A DNA stretch of 64,000 nucleotides, from NCBI GenBank assembly GCA_945910005.1, contig OX246741.1:44495170-44559169 (forward strand). The letters are read 5' to 3'. Source of the stretch: Isoperla grammatica. Lineage: Eukaryota > Arthropoda > Insecta > Plecoptera > Perlodidae. The notes under the pieces are model-generated. The model was not told the origin of the DNA, ran no database searches, and worked only from the letters and a program-made list of their open reading frames with translations. A program made the translations under genes and the position numbers. The stretch's first letter is position 1; every line of letters starts with the position of its first letter. Positions 1 through 9,763 of the stretch are shown piece by piece.

Positions 1-1351
1 TTAAGATGGACGGGGGCTTTAAGATGGACGGGGGCACAGAGGTCGCGCAGACGCGTCCAGTGTCTCCGGCCGGCCCATACAAAATTTGCCAGTTCCCCCT
101 GAAGCCGGTTGAGAAGCGCAGGAGATGGGGGCAGCACTTGAAATGTGTACCACAGTCTAGGTGCCAGGAACTGGTTTGCGACTAGAACTCGACCACGAAG
201 AGACATGGTCGACGCTCGGCCCCGCCACCTTTGGATTGCGACGAGGAACTTTTCCCGCAACGCGTCGAAGCCCCTGGCCTTGATTACAGGCGTATTGCCC
301 AAAATTACCCCCAGACACTTGCCGCCCTCACTCGACCAAGCGAAATCGAGTGGAGAGTCCCGACGCCCGACCCAGCTGCCTGCCCACAGACCGGTGGACT
401 TTTGAGTATTGAGTCGTGCCCCAGACTGAGCCGCGTAGATGTGGTAAACTACCCCCAACCGGTCGAAATCCTCGTCGTCTGCGATGAAGACCGATACATC
501 ATCGGCGTATCCTGAGACGACGAGTCTGCGTTCCGGTTGACCAGGCATGGGAAACCCCGAGAGTCTTGATCTGCACAGTCTGAGAAAAGGCTCGGCTGTG
601 AGCGAGAACAGCTGACCTGACAGGGGACATCCCTGTCGTATGCCCTGACCGAAAGGAAAGGGAGCCGTCAAACATGACCCCACTCGTACGTAGCACGTGG
701 CGCCGGCGTAAGGGGCTGCAGGGTTTGCACGAAATTTTCGCCGAAACCATACGATCGGAGAAGGTGAAAGAGATAGTGTTGGTTCACCCTGTCGAATGCT
801 CCCTGTTGGTCAAGGGAGAGAACTGCTAGGGGAACCTGTTCGGTGTTGGCGTACTCCACGACGTCACGATGCAGGTGGAGGCTGTCGAAGATGGTTCTCC
901 CCGGAACGCAGTATCCCTGATCGGGGTGGACCAGCGAGCCAATTACTCGGCTCAACCGTGTTGCCAAAGCACGTGCGACGATCTTGTAGTCCACGGTGAG
1001 CAGAGAAATTGGACGCCAGTTTTTGATGTCCAGCCTGTCACCCGACTTAGGAAGTAGCGTCAGGATAGACTTTTGTGCAGATCGGGGAAGAAGGCCGGTC
1101 TCCATGGAGTGCGCCAACATTTCCTCAAACGGACCTGACAGCTCACTCCAAAAGAACGAGTAGAACTCGGGAGTGAGACCATCAATTCCGGGAGACTTCC
1201 CTTTGTTCAGGGACCCAAGAGCTTCAGTGAGTTCTTGTTGGCTCAGCGGCCGATCTAGGCTCTCACGTTGGAGGCGAGAAAGTAGAGGCAGGGTCTCGTA
1301 CAGGGGCGAGTCTTCCTTGATTGTCACGGGCGTGGCAGCGTTAACCTCCTG
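1..1351 (-). pseudogene. Tx1/L1-like LINE reverse-transcriptase fragment
   Basis: Minus-strand translation from about 1351 to the window edge gives a non-LTR reverse transcriptase. It shows, in order, NKGKSPGIDGLTPEFY, NWRPISLL, LSLDQQGAFDRV, then after a frame change near 725 a QGCPLSG motif and the catalytic GYADDV near 510, then a thumb-like region ending in FVWAGRRHW close to position 20. The LDQ-x-AFDRV and QGCPLSG signatures are typical of the L1/Tx1 group rather than of Jockey. The frame change and the lack of endonuclease sequence make this a dead fragment; its 3' part runs off the window. A MITE at 1352-1870 interrupts its upstream side, and about 40 bases past that MITE (1874 to about 1915) probably belong to the same LINE because the reading frame stays open across the join. 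A 16-17-base segment is repeated at 2-35, right at the edge. Confidence 0.85.
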
Positions 1352-1870
1352 GGGCCTCATTCCAGTACATTTTTTTTAACTCTTCTTAACTCTCGCTAAC
1401 CCCATGTTAAAATGACCCCGGGGTTAACTCCTACACAGGCTTCCCTGCATAATTCGGAGGCAAATATGACCCTGTCTGATAGTAGGGTTAAGAAGAGTTA
1501 TCTCAACAATACTTGGAAATGCCGCCATTTTGCCAATGCCCGTGTGTATAGTTTCACAAATGTCACATTTCAATTCTTTAATTGGGACTATCCACTTCAT
1601 GAATACGTTACTTTATGTGTTTATTGAAGTTTATAAACAATTTTGTGTATTATTAGTACATTATGTAGAACCTAGATCTGTAAATATGTAGTTTTATTGA
1701 GTGTTTTATCGACATTTTGAGGTTATTGGACTGTTTTTGTTTGTTATTGTTTTTATTTCGTCTCGTTTTTTCAACAATGCCTTCCTTCGATCGGCGTCTC
1801 AATTGCTGACTCCTGATTGGCTATTGGCTAACACCGGGGTTAAGTTTGCGAATGTACAGGAATGAGGCCC
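1352..1870. mobile_element. MITE, 519 bp, 20-bp TIRs, 3-bp CTG target duplication
   Basis: The ends are inverted copies of GGGCCTCATTCC(A/T)GTACATT with one mismatch in 20. The element is flanked by CTG at 1349-1351 and 1871-1873. A second, internal inverted pair (AACTCTTCTTAAC near 1378 and GTTAAGAAGAGTT near 1485) supports a fold-back structure. No transposase is visible, so it is non-autonomous. The GGGCC start and 3-bp duplication resemble PIF/Harbinger MITEs, although CTG is not the usual TWA target; the superfamily call is an inference. Confidence 0.8.
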
Positions 1871-1904
1871 CTGGAAGTGACGCCTCGCGACCGTGCATAG
1901 CGAC

Positions 1905-1934
1905 GGTCCATGTGTGTATGTGTGTGTGTGTGTT
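1905..1934. repeat. Short (TG)n microsatellite
   Basis: An imperfect TG run borders sequence that is duplicated at 50140 onward. The equivalent run in the second paralogue (50006-50139) is about four times longer, so the microsatellite changed length after the gene duplication. Confidence 0.8.
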
Positions 1935-1977
1935 TCAATAACTGTACAAGATACAGACTTGAACTTTGATGTATTGA

Positions 1978-2373
1978 GGGTGTGTTCCAACTTGACGTTT
2001 TTCGTAGTGGACTAAGCTTAGTTATACTAATCGAAAGGAAGTGACGTCACAAGCAGGCGACCAATGCTCTATATTTGGCTAGTGGTTAGTGGGTAGTGGG
2101 TAGTGGCCGAAAGTGTACACTACGACACCAATTGACCCACTAAACCAAGATGGTTGATACCAGCCATCACAGCTGATACTTTTAGGTTAGGAAAATACCC
2201 AACCAGTGAGTGGAAGTATTATTATCGTATATATTTACATTAGATGATTAATAACAATAAACTTTGTATTAGCATACTAGGTGGCGTGCCCAAAGCTGTT
2301 AGCGTTTAGTGTGTAGCAGGTAGTCGTTAGTGATTAGTGGTTAGCAGGCGAAAAATCAAGTTGGAACACACCC
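1978..2373. mobile_element. MITE, 396 bp, TGA target duplication, empty site known
   Basis: The ends are GGGTGTGTTCCAACTTGA and its inverse (TCAAGTTGGAACACACCC). TGA flanks both sides (1975-1977, 2374-2376). The paralogous intron near 50180 reads straight through as GTATTGAATCTTC with a single TGA, which is the unoccupied site. There is no coding capacity. The interior contains GT-rich tandem motifs related to TAGTGGTTAGTGGGTAGTGG. Confidence 0.92.
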
Positions 2374-2846
2374 TGAATCTTCTTTCAAAATAATGAAATA
2401 GATGTTTTAATATTTTTAGTGCCACAATAACTTGAAGACAGTTTTGAAATCCACGTGAGCGAATCATGACGGGCACCCTGCTAGTTACATTCACATTTAA
2501 AAATGAATTACACATTCTTGAAACTATAGCAATTTTTTGAATCAGTTCCACTATTCCACAATAACCTAGATTTGAAATAAGAAGCACGTTTGTTTGCGAA
2601 GATTCCAGGTCCACAACAAGTCTGTAATGGCGGCAAAATGGATATTTGGAAGAAACTTCGACCCCCAAATAAAAAAAACATCAAATTTTTTCGTTCATGA
2701 AAAAGTTTTTAAATTTGTTATAATAAGTTACAGTACGTATTGAATTCAATAATCAGGGGGCTTTCGGTGCATTTTTTGTGTGCAAAAAACTGATTATGAA
2801 AAGTGTAACAGCACACTCCATAGTAACCCAAACTTATTTTTACAAG
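2374..2846 (+). other. Intron 4 end of protease paralogue 1 (segmental duplication)
   Basis: Near-identical to 50180-50651 upstream of exon 5 of the second paralogue. It is non-coding intron sequence that ends in the acceptor TTATTTTTACAAG. With the exon, array and 3' flank it shows that at least 2374 to about 7130 is a duplicate of 50180 to about 57900. Confidence 0.85.
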
Positions 2847-3026
2847 CCCGAGCCTAACGTCTCGCAGTCCCGTGATACAGACGGCCCAGTCGCTTCTCCA
2901 GACCTCATGATGGCCAAGCTAACCGTGGTGCCCATAGAACAATGCCAGAAGAACCTGACGGCTGGGCCAACCCTGCAGAAGCAGCACCTCTGCACAAACA
3001 CTGATGAAGGGAAGGATGCATGTAAG
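2847..3026 (+). CDS. Serine protease paralogue 1, penultimate exon
   Basis: This 60-codon phase-0 exon encodes the segment between the Asp and Ser exons of a chymotrypsin-family protease: PEPNVSQSRD, then MMAKLTVVPIEQCQKNLT with Cys168, HLCTNTDEG with Cys182, and KDACK with Asp189 and Cys191. The acceptor is TTTTTACAAG and the donor is AAG|GTAAGTCC. Splicing to 6690 gives KDACK-GDSGGP, the expected S1 and catalytic-serine junction. Exons 1-4 of this copy are not in the window and should lie upstream of position 1. Compared with the second paralogue it has a five-residue insertion near its start (VSQSR). Asp189 predicts cleavage after Lys/Arg. Confidence 0.85.
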
Positions 3027-3121
3027 GTAAGTCCTATTTAGCTCTATAATTTCTATAAAACCACTGGCTAAAACACTATTAATAATTGATCTATGGTCAA
3101 TCTAAGAGACCAGGTAAGCAG

Positions 3122-6100
3122 AATGACAGCGGGGGCCCGCTCATGTGTAACGGGCAACAGTGGGGTGTGACGTCACGCGGGAACTAAGAGGGCTGTGTGT
3201 CTGTGCAGGGTGACAGCGGGGGCCCGCTCATGTGTAACGGGCAACAGTGGGCTGTGACGTCACGCAGAAACTAAGAGGGCTGTGTGTCTGTGCAGGGTGA
3301 CAGCAGGGGCCCGCTCATGTGTAACGAGGAACAGTGGGGTGTGACGTCACGCGGGAACTAAGAGGGCTGTGTGTCTGTGCAGGGTGACAGCGGGGGCCCG
3401 CTCATGTGTAACGGGCAACAGTGGGCTGTGACGTCACGCGGGAACTAAGAGGGCTGTGTGTCTGTGCAGGGTGACAGCGGGGGCCCGCTCATGTGTAACG
3501 GGCAACAGTGGGGTGTGACGTCACGCGGGAACTAAGAGGGCTGTGTGTCTGTGCAGGGTGACAGCGGGGGCCCGCTCATGTGTAACGGGCAACAGTGGGG
3601 TGTGACGTCACGCGGGAACTAAGAGGGCTGTGTGTCTGTGCAGGGTGACAGCGGGGGCCCGCTCATGTGTAACGGGGAACAGTGGGTTGTGACGTCACGC
3701 GGGAACTAAGAGGGCTGTGTGTCTGTGCAGGGTGACAGCGGGGGCCCGCTCATGTGTAACGGGCAACAGTGGGGTGTGACGTCACACGGGAACTATGAGG
3801 GCTGTGTGTCTGTGCAGGGTGACAGCGGGGGCCCGCTCATGTGTAACGGGTAACAGTGGGCTGTGACGTCACGCGGGAACTAAGAGGGCTGTGTGTCTGT
3901 GCAGGGTGACAGCGGGGGCCCGCTCATGTGTAACGGGCAACAGTGGGTTGTGACGTCACGCGAGAATTAAGAGGGCTGTATGTCTGTGCAGGGTGACAGC
4001 GGGGGCCCGCTCATGTGTAACGGGCAACAGTGGGCTGTGACGTCACGCAGAAACTAAGAGGGCTGTGTGTCTGTGCAGGGTGACAGCAGGGGCCCGCTCA
4101 TGTGTAACGAGGAACAGTGGGGTGTGACGTCACGCGGGAACTAAGAGGGCTGTTTCTCTGTGCAGGGTGACAGCGGGGGCCCGCTCATGTGTAACGGGCA
4201 ACAGTGGGTTGTGACGTCACGCGGGAACTAAGAGGGCTGTATGTCTGTGCAGGGTGACAGCAGGGGCCCGCTCATGTGTAACGAGGAACAGTGGGGTGTG
4301 ACGTCACGCGGGAACTAAGAGGGCTGTTTCTCTGTGCAGGGTGACAGCGGGGGCCCGCTCATGTGTAACGGGCAACAGTGGGTTGTGACGTCACGCGGGA
4401 ACTAAGAGGGCTGTGTGTCTGTGCAGGGTGACAGCGGGGGCCCGCTCATGTGTAACGGGTAACAGTGGGCTGTGACGTCACGCGGGAACTAAGAGGGCTG
4501 TGTGTCTGTGCAGGGTGACAGCGGGGGCCCGCTCATGTGTAACGGGGAACAGTGGGGTGTGACGTCACGCGGGAACTAAGAGGGCTGTGTGTCTGTGCAG
4601 GGTGACAGCGGGGGCCCGCTCATGTGTAACGGGCAACAGTGGGGTGTGACGTCACGCGGGAACTAAGAGGGCTGTGTGTCTGTGCAGGGTGACAGCGGGG
4701 GCCCGCTCATGTGTAACGGGCAACAGTGGGGTGTGACGTCACGTGGGAACTAAGAGGGCTTTGTGTCTGTGCAGGGTGACAGCGGGGGCCCGCTCATGTG
4801 TAACGGGCAACAGTGGGGTGTGACGTCACGCGGGAACTAAGAGGGCTGTGTGTCTGTGCAGGGCGACAGCGGGGGCCCGCTCATGTGTAACGGGCAACAG
4901 TGGGGTGTGACGTCACGCGGGAACTAAGAGGGCTGTGTGTCTGTGCAGGGTGACAGCGGGGGCCCGCTCATGTGTAACAGGCAACAGTGTGCTGTGACGT
5001 CACGCGGGAACTAAGAGGGCTGTATTTCTGTGCAGGGTGACAGCTGGGGCCCGCTCATGTGTAACGGGGAACAGTGGGCTGTGACGTCACGCGTGAACTA
5101 AGAGGGCTGTGTGTCTGTGCAGGGTGACAGCGGGGGCCCGCTCATGTGTAACGGGCAACAGTGGGCTGTGACGTCACGCGTGAACTAAGAGGGCTGTGTG
5201 TCTGTGCAGGGTGACAGCGGGAGCCCGCTCATGTGTAACAGGATAACAGTGGGGTGTGACGTCACGCGGGAACTAAGAGGGCTGTGTGTCGGTGCAGGGT
5301 GACAGCGGGGGCCCGCTTATATGTAACGGGGAACAGTGGGCTGTGACGTCACGCGGGAACTAAGAGGCTGTGTGTCTGTGCAGGGTGACAGCGGGGGCCC
5401 CCTCATGTGTAACGGGGAACAGTTGGCTGTGACGTCACGCGGGAACTAAGAGGGCTGTGTGTCGGTGCAGGGTGACAGCGGGGGCCCGATCATATGTAAC
5501 GGGGAACAGTGGGGTGTGACGTCACGCGGGAACTAAGAGGGCTGTGTGTCTGTGCAGGGTGACAGCGGGGGCCCCCTCATGTGTAACGGGGAACAGTTGG
5601 CTGTGACGTCACGCGGGAACTAAGAGGGCTGTGTGTCTGTGCAGGGTGACAGCGGGGGCCCGCTCATGTGTAACAAGATAACAGTGGGGTGTGACGTCAC
5701 GCGGGAACTAAGAGGGCTGTGTGTCGGTGCAGGGTGACAGCGGGGGCCCGCTCATATGTAACGGGGAACAGTGGGCTGTGACGTCACGTGGGAACTAAGA
5801 GGGCTTTGTGTCTGTGCAGGGTGACAGCGGGGGCCCGCTCATGTGTAACGGGCAACAGTGGGCTGTGACGTCACGCAGAAACTAAGAGGGCTGTGTGTCT
5901 GTGCAGGGTGACAGCGGGGGCCCGCTTATGTGTAACGGGCAACAGTGGGGTGTGACGTCCCGCGGGAACTAAGAGGGCTGTGTGTCTGTGCAGGGTGACA
6001 GCAGGGGCCCGCTCATGTGTAACGAGGGACAGTGGGGTGTGACGTCACGCGGGAACTAAGAGGGCTGTTTCTCTGTGCAGGGTGACAGCGGGGGCCCGCT

Positions 6101-6689
6101 CATGTGTAACGGGCAACAGTGGGTTGTGACGTCACGCGGGAACTAAGAGGGCTGTGTGTCTGTGCAGGGTGACAGCGGGGGCCCGCTCATGTGTAACGGG
6201 TAACAGTGGGCTGTGACGTCACGCGGGAACTAAGATGGCTGTGTGTCTGTTCAGGGTGACAGCGGGGGCCCGCTCATGTGTAACGGGCAACAGTGGGCTG
6301 TGACGTCACGCGGGAACTAAGAGGGACGTGTGTCTGTGCAGGGTGACAGCGGGGGCCCGCTCATGTGTAACGGGCAACAGTGGGCTGTGACGTCACGCGG
6401 GAACTAAGAGGGCTGTGTGTCTGTGCAGGGTGACAGCGGGGGCCCGCTCATGTGTAACGGGCAACAGTGGGATGTGACGTCACGCGGGAACTAAGAGGGC
6501 TGTGTGTCTGTGCAGGGTGACAGCAACGGCCCGCTCATGTGTAACGGGCAACAGTGGGCTGATACGTCACGCGGGAACTAAGAGGGCTGTGTGTCTGTGC
6601 AGGGTGACAGCGGGGGCCCGCTCATGTGTAACGGGTAACAGTGGGCTGTGACGTCACGCGGGAACTAAGGTGGCTGTGTGTCTGTGCAG
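3122..6689 (+). repeat. 87-bp minisatellite built from an intron-exon junction, about 41 units
   Basis: Tandem units of 87 bp fill the last intron of paralogue 1. Each unit reads GGTGACAGCGGGGGCCCGCT, then ATGTGTAACGGGCAACAGTG, then a TGTGACGTCACGCGGGAAC block, then CTAAGAGGGCTGTG and TGTCTGTGCAG. The first ~48 bases equal the start of the catalytic exon ([14 protein letters not shown]). The last ~25 bases equal its 3' splice site. The unit is 29 codons, so all copies share a phase; most end with AAC TAA, and that stop overlaps the branch-point-like CTAAG of the next unit. Copies differ by a few substitutions, and variant blocks recur, which indicates unequal exchange. The first unit is degenerate (AATGACAGC) and lies about 95 bp after the donor. 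Confidence 0.97.
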
Positions 6690-6968
6690 GGTGACAGCGG
6701 GGGCCCGCTCATGTGTAACGGGCAACAGTGGGGTGTGTCGTCATGGGGGGAAGGCTGTGCGCAGAAGGACTCCCCCACCGTGTGGACCCGAGTCGACGGC
6801 TATCGACCCTGGATACAGAAAGTAATTTGGAAGCCACATCTGAAACCTCGAGCATCTCCTACTAATCCTAAGAGTGCTGGTTCTAAGCAAAACGGCTATT
6901 TGGCCATCGTACATGTTTTCTTTGTATTCTTAGCCTACTCGCGTGATGGAATATGTTATGGAAATTAA
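6690..6968 (+). CDS. Serine protease paralogue 1, last exon (catalytic Ser)
   Basis: It encodes [15 protein letters not shown] with the catalytic Ser195 and Cys201, then [10 protein letters not shown] forming the S1 wall (Ser214, Trp215, Gly216, Gly219, Cys220), SPTVWTRV with Thr in place of the usual Gly226, and WIQKVI, the normal chymotrypsin-fold end. About 45 further residues follow: a Pro/Ser/Asn/Lys-rich linker and a hydrophobic stretch ([14 protein letters not shown]), then a short polar end. That tail could anchor the enzyme to a membrane (inference). The acceptor is CTAAGGTGGCTGTGTGTCTGTGCAG, nearly identical to the acceptors of the 41 units before it. The TAA stop at 6966-6968 shares its last base with an AATAAA signal. 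Confidence 0.88.
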   Translation, partial: GDSGGPLMCNGQQWGVSSWGEGCAQKDSPTVWTRVDGYRPWIQKVIWKPHLKPRASPTNPKSAGSKQNGYLAIVHVFFVFLAYSRDGICYGN

Positions 6969-6973
6969 ATAAA
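6968..6973 (+). terminator. AATAAA polyadenylation signal overlapping the stop codon
   Basis: AATAAA begins on the last A of the TAA stop codon. The second paralogue has ATTAAA in the same place. The 3' UTR would be only some tens of bases if this signal is used. Confidence 0.6.
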
Positions 6974-7345
6974 GTGACAACTCCCATGAATATTATATTT
7001 CGAGGTGATGATTGATGATAAAGAAGAAAAAGGGCGCTTGATTGAAAGTTGTGTTATGGCTACACACAATATATATATATATGCTTTGGAAGGAAGTGTG
7101 AAAGGATGAGAGGTCACAGACCATACACGTATGTTTATGATTAATTAATAGTTATACATTTAGATGTCTCAATTTATAAGAATCTTTTTCTAAAAGAGAC
7201 GTTTAATGGAAAGTCTCAATTAGGAATTCTTGGAGGCTATTTAGGTACGTGTTTGTAGTTTTTATTTTAATATATAAGGCTGCCTTGTTCTAGAATTCGA
7301 AATACACAAACAAAATGAATAGACAAGAAATGTGGTTTGTAATAT
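6974..7345. other. 3' flank of paralogue 1, no gene
   Basis: Up to about 7130 it is alignable in pieces to 57713-57900 (the motif GGAAGGGAGTCTGAAAGGA and its variant). It includes a short (TA)n run at 7070-7082. I see no coding sequence. Confidence 0.6.
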
Positions 7346-7857
7346 TTAAGCGAGCGAAGCGAGCGTTTCCACGAGACTCTTATGGCACTTCGTTCTGTTT
7401 TTTTTTTTTTTTTTTGTGTACTAGACTCTTATGGCACTTCATGCTGTTTGTTTTTTGTTTTGTTTTTATGTCTGTCGATAGCGGTCGAACGGAAAGTCCG
7501 ATCAACTTGAAATTTGGACCATCCACAAGCCTTGATGTGGATTGAAGGTGTATAGTTTTGAGGCAAAATCGTTGGAAAAGTTACAAAGTTACACTCAATA
7601 ACTGTTAGTAACGGTGGCGGACCGCCGCGAAAACACTAGACAGACAACGAAAATTCTTAGCAACGCAAATTGCACTTGCACTGCATTCAACAATATCGGG
7701 AAGTATAATAGCTATGGAAATTAGAAAAAATTTTGAAATGCACATTCTTGAATTGTTGTTAATTGTTGTTTTTATTAGCTTTGAGATCTTTTCGCCAGAA
7801 CGTTAGTTGATAAGGACGCGCTCGCTTATCAACGCGTCAAACAGAGCGTTTTCCTAG
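7346..7857 (+). mobile_element. GCGAGCGAAGCGAGCG-family repeat, copy 1
   Basis: It starts TTAAGCGAGCGAAGCGAGCG and ends GAGCGTTTTCCTAGT. A second copy of about 508 bp follows after only a few bases. It contains a T-run, a partly duplicated ACTCTTATGGCACTTC motif and an AACGGTGGCGGACCGCCGCG segment. There is no significant coding. The same ends recur at 31186-32348, 46533-49740 and 62667 onward. The 3' end carries a hairpin (GTTGATAAG / CTTATCAAC) upstream of CTAG followed by T, which resembles a Helitron 3' end; the start does not fit Helitron, so I leave the class open. Confidence 0.75.
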
Positions 7858-7860
7858 TAT

Positions 7861-8368
7861 TTAAGCGAGCGAAGCGAGCGTTTCCACGAGACTCTTATGG
7901 CACTTCGTTCTGTTTTTTTTTTTTTTTTTTTTGTGTACTAGACTCTTATGGCACTTCATGCTGTTTGTTTTTTGTTTTGTTTTTATGTCTGTCGATAGCA
8001 GTCGAACGGAAAGTCCGATCAACTTGAAATTTGGACCATCCACAAGCCTTGATGTGGATTGAAGGTGTATAGTTTTGAGGCAAAATCGTTCGAAAAGTTA
8101 CAAAGTTACACTCAATAACTGTTAGTAACGGTGGCGGACCGCCGCGAAAACACTAGACAGACAACGAAAATTCTAAGCAACGCAAATTGCACTGCATTCA
8201 ACAATATCGGGAAGTATAATAGCTATGGAAATTAGACAAAATTTTGAAATGCACATTCTTGAATTGTTGTTAATTGTTGTTTTTGTTAGCTTTGAGATCT
8301 TTTCGCCAGAAAGTTCGTAGATATTGACGCGCTCGCTTATCAACGCGTCAAACAGAGCGTTTTCCTAG
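7861..8368 (+). mobile_element. GCGAGCGAAGCGAGCG-family repeat, copy 2
   Basis: A head-to-tail second copy, more than 95% identical to 7346-7857. It differs by small indels (the T-run length and loss of a CACTTG duplication). It ends TTTTCCTAGT. Confidence 0.75.
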
Positions 8369-8741
8369 TGTAAAAAAAATTTGCTTATAAATAAAATGTT
8401 ATCTGAAATGTATACTTTTTCATCTCTTCTTATTGAAAAGACTAACAAAAAAACTTAATCCGCCTATTTTAAATGTTAATACAATATAATGTCAAATTTA
8501 AAAGTGTAACACTATCTCGTTAATTTTTGTTTAATATTTTGAGGTCGTATTCATAATGTATCATACCTTTGCGATTATGAAAACTAAATTGAATTAAACC
8601 ATCAGAGCGCTAGACGAGTTTAGATATCTCGTGCAACTTTGACCGTCCAGCTAATACAGTCGTGTAGATTGCTTTTTACTAGCCTGATAACAGTAACTTG
8701 TTGGCCATATTGAATATTATTACAGTCTAAATAATATGCAC
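8369..8741. other. AT-rich spacer, nothing recognised
   Basis: No open frame, repeat end or RNA gene that I can support. Confidence 0.5.
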
Positions 8742-8744
8742 CAC

Positions 8745-9465
8745 TAGTCCGGGTTAGAATCGCATTTCCGTTCGATTTGTGAGGAGACCATTTTTTATGA
8801 TTGTTTATTGTAGAGAGGCACTAGAAGATAAAAAATTGCGAGTATATCATTATAGAAACTTGGATTGTTGGACCCAAATTTGGATTTTGTTATTTTCGTA
8901 CTTTGGGCCATAACTTTACCGAAATTAGTCTATTAAAAAAACTTTAAGTTACATTTATATTTTTAAATTTAAGTGCAAGAGGATAACAATAGTTTGATTT
9001 TGTTCATTTTTCAGTCAGTGACACAAGTCTAGAGACCATCCGTTTTGGTCACGTTTTACAACCTGTACCGACTATTAAAATTTTTTCTGAATTTATCATT
9101 TATGATCAATATTTTGCAACTATCGTAACATATCGATTAAGTGGTTCTCCATTTTTGTATCTTAAAAACTATGGAAAATAGTCTTAGCTGAGGAATAACG
9201 TCGATTTTGAGGCCGGGGATTTTTTCGTCGCGACTAGACGTGTTCCAGCCTAAACACGAACTCATCATTGTTGTTTGATAGTTTGGCATTATTCAATAAG
9301 GCGGTGGAACGAGAGCAATTATGCTGTGAACTAAAAAATACAAGTACATGATCGATTTTTGTGAGAAATATCAATTTGATTTTACTAAACAAAATGTGTG
9401 AGGTTAATGAAGAATTCTTGAACATAGCGAACATACTGTAAAATCGACGAAAATCGTTACTGTGT
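8745..9465 (+). repeat. Left terminal inverted repeat of the 8745-16553 element
   Basis: It pairs with 15828-16553. Matching landmarks include CACGTTTTACAACCTGTACCG, GTCGCGACTAGACGTGTTCC and CGACGAAAATCGTTA near the inner end. Confidence 0.85.
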
Positions 9466-9763
9466 TACTTTTTGTAAAGAAAAATAAAAAAACAATAAAG
9501 TAGGTATTCGATTTCATTAAAAACGGAGAATGTCTAAACGCAGCTATTTAAAAATACCTTGTTCTCTTCTGTTTCGGGCTGTTTTCAGCTAACTACGAGC
9601 TACCCTTTCATGTCCTGGTTTTGACCGGCAAGGTCAATATTCACGGCTATGTTAATTGTCTTTGTCGTGATATTCTTGGTTCCTCGTGGCGAGGCTTCCT
9701 GCGTTTCCGTCACGTTAGACGAGATGGACGAGCTGGTTGCAATCCACGTTCAGCGTGGACGCG

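Noticed and set aside
3122..6689. A tandem multi-domain protease polyprotein
   Set aside because: Nearly all units carry an in-frame TAA and encode only ~21 residues, far less than a protease domain.
3209..6690. Recursive (ratchet) splicing at each unit
   Set aside because: The unit has CAG followed by GGTGAC rather than AG directly followed by a good GTAAGT donor; the donor-like GTGACA is weak and shifted by one base.
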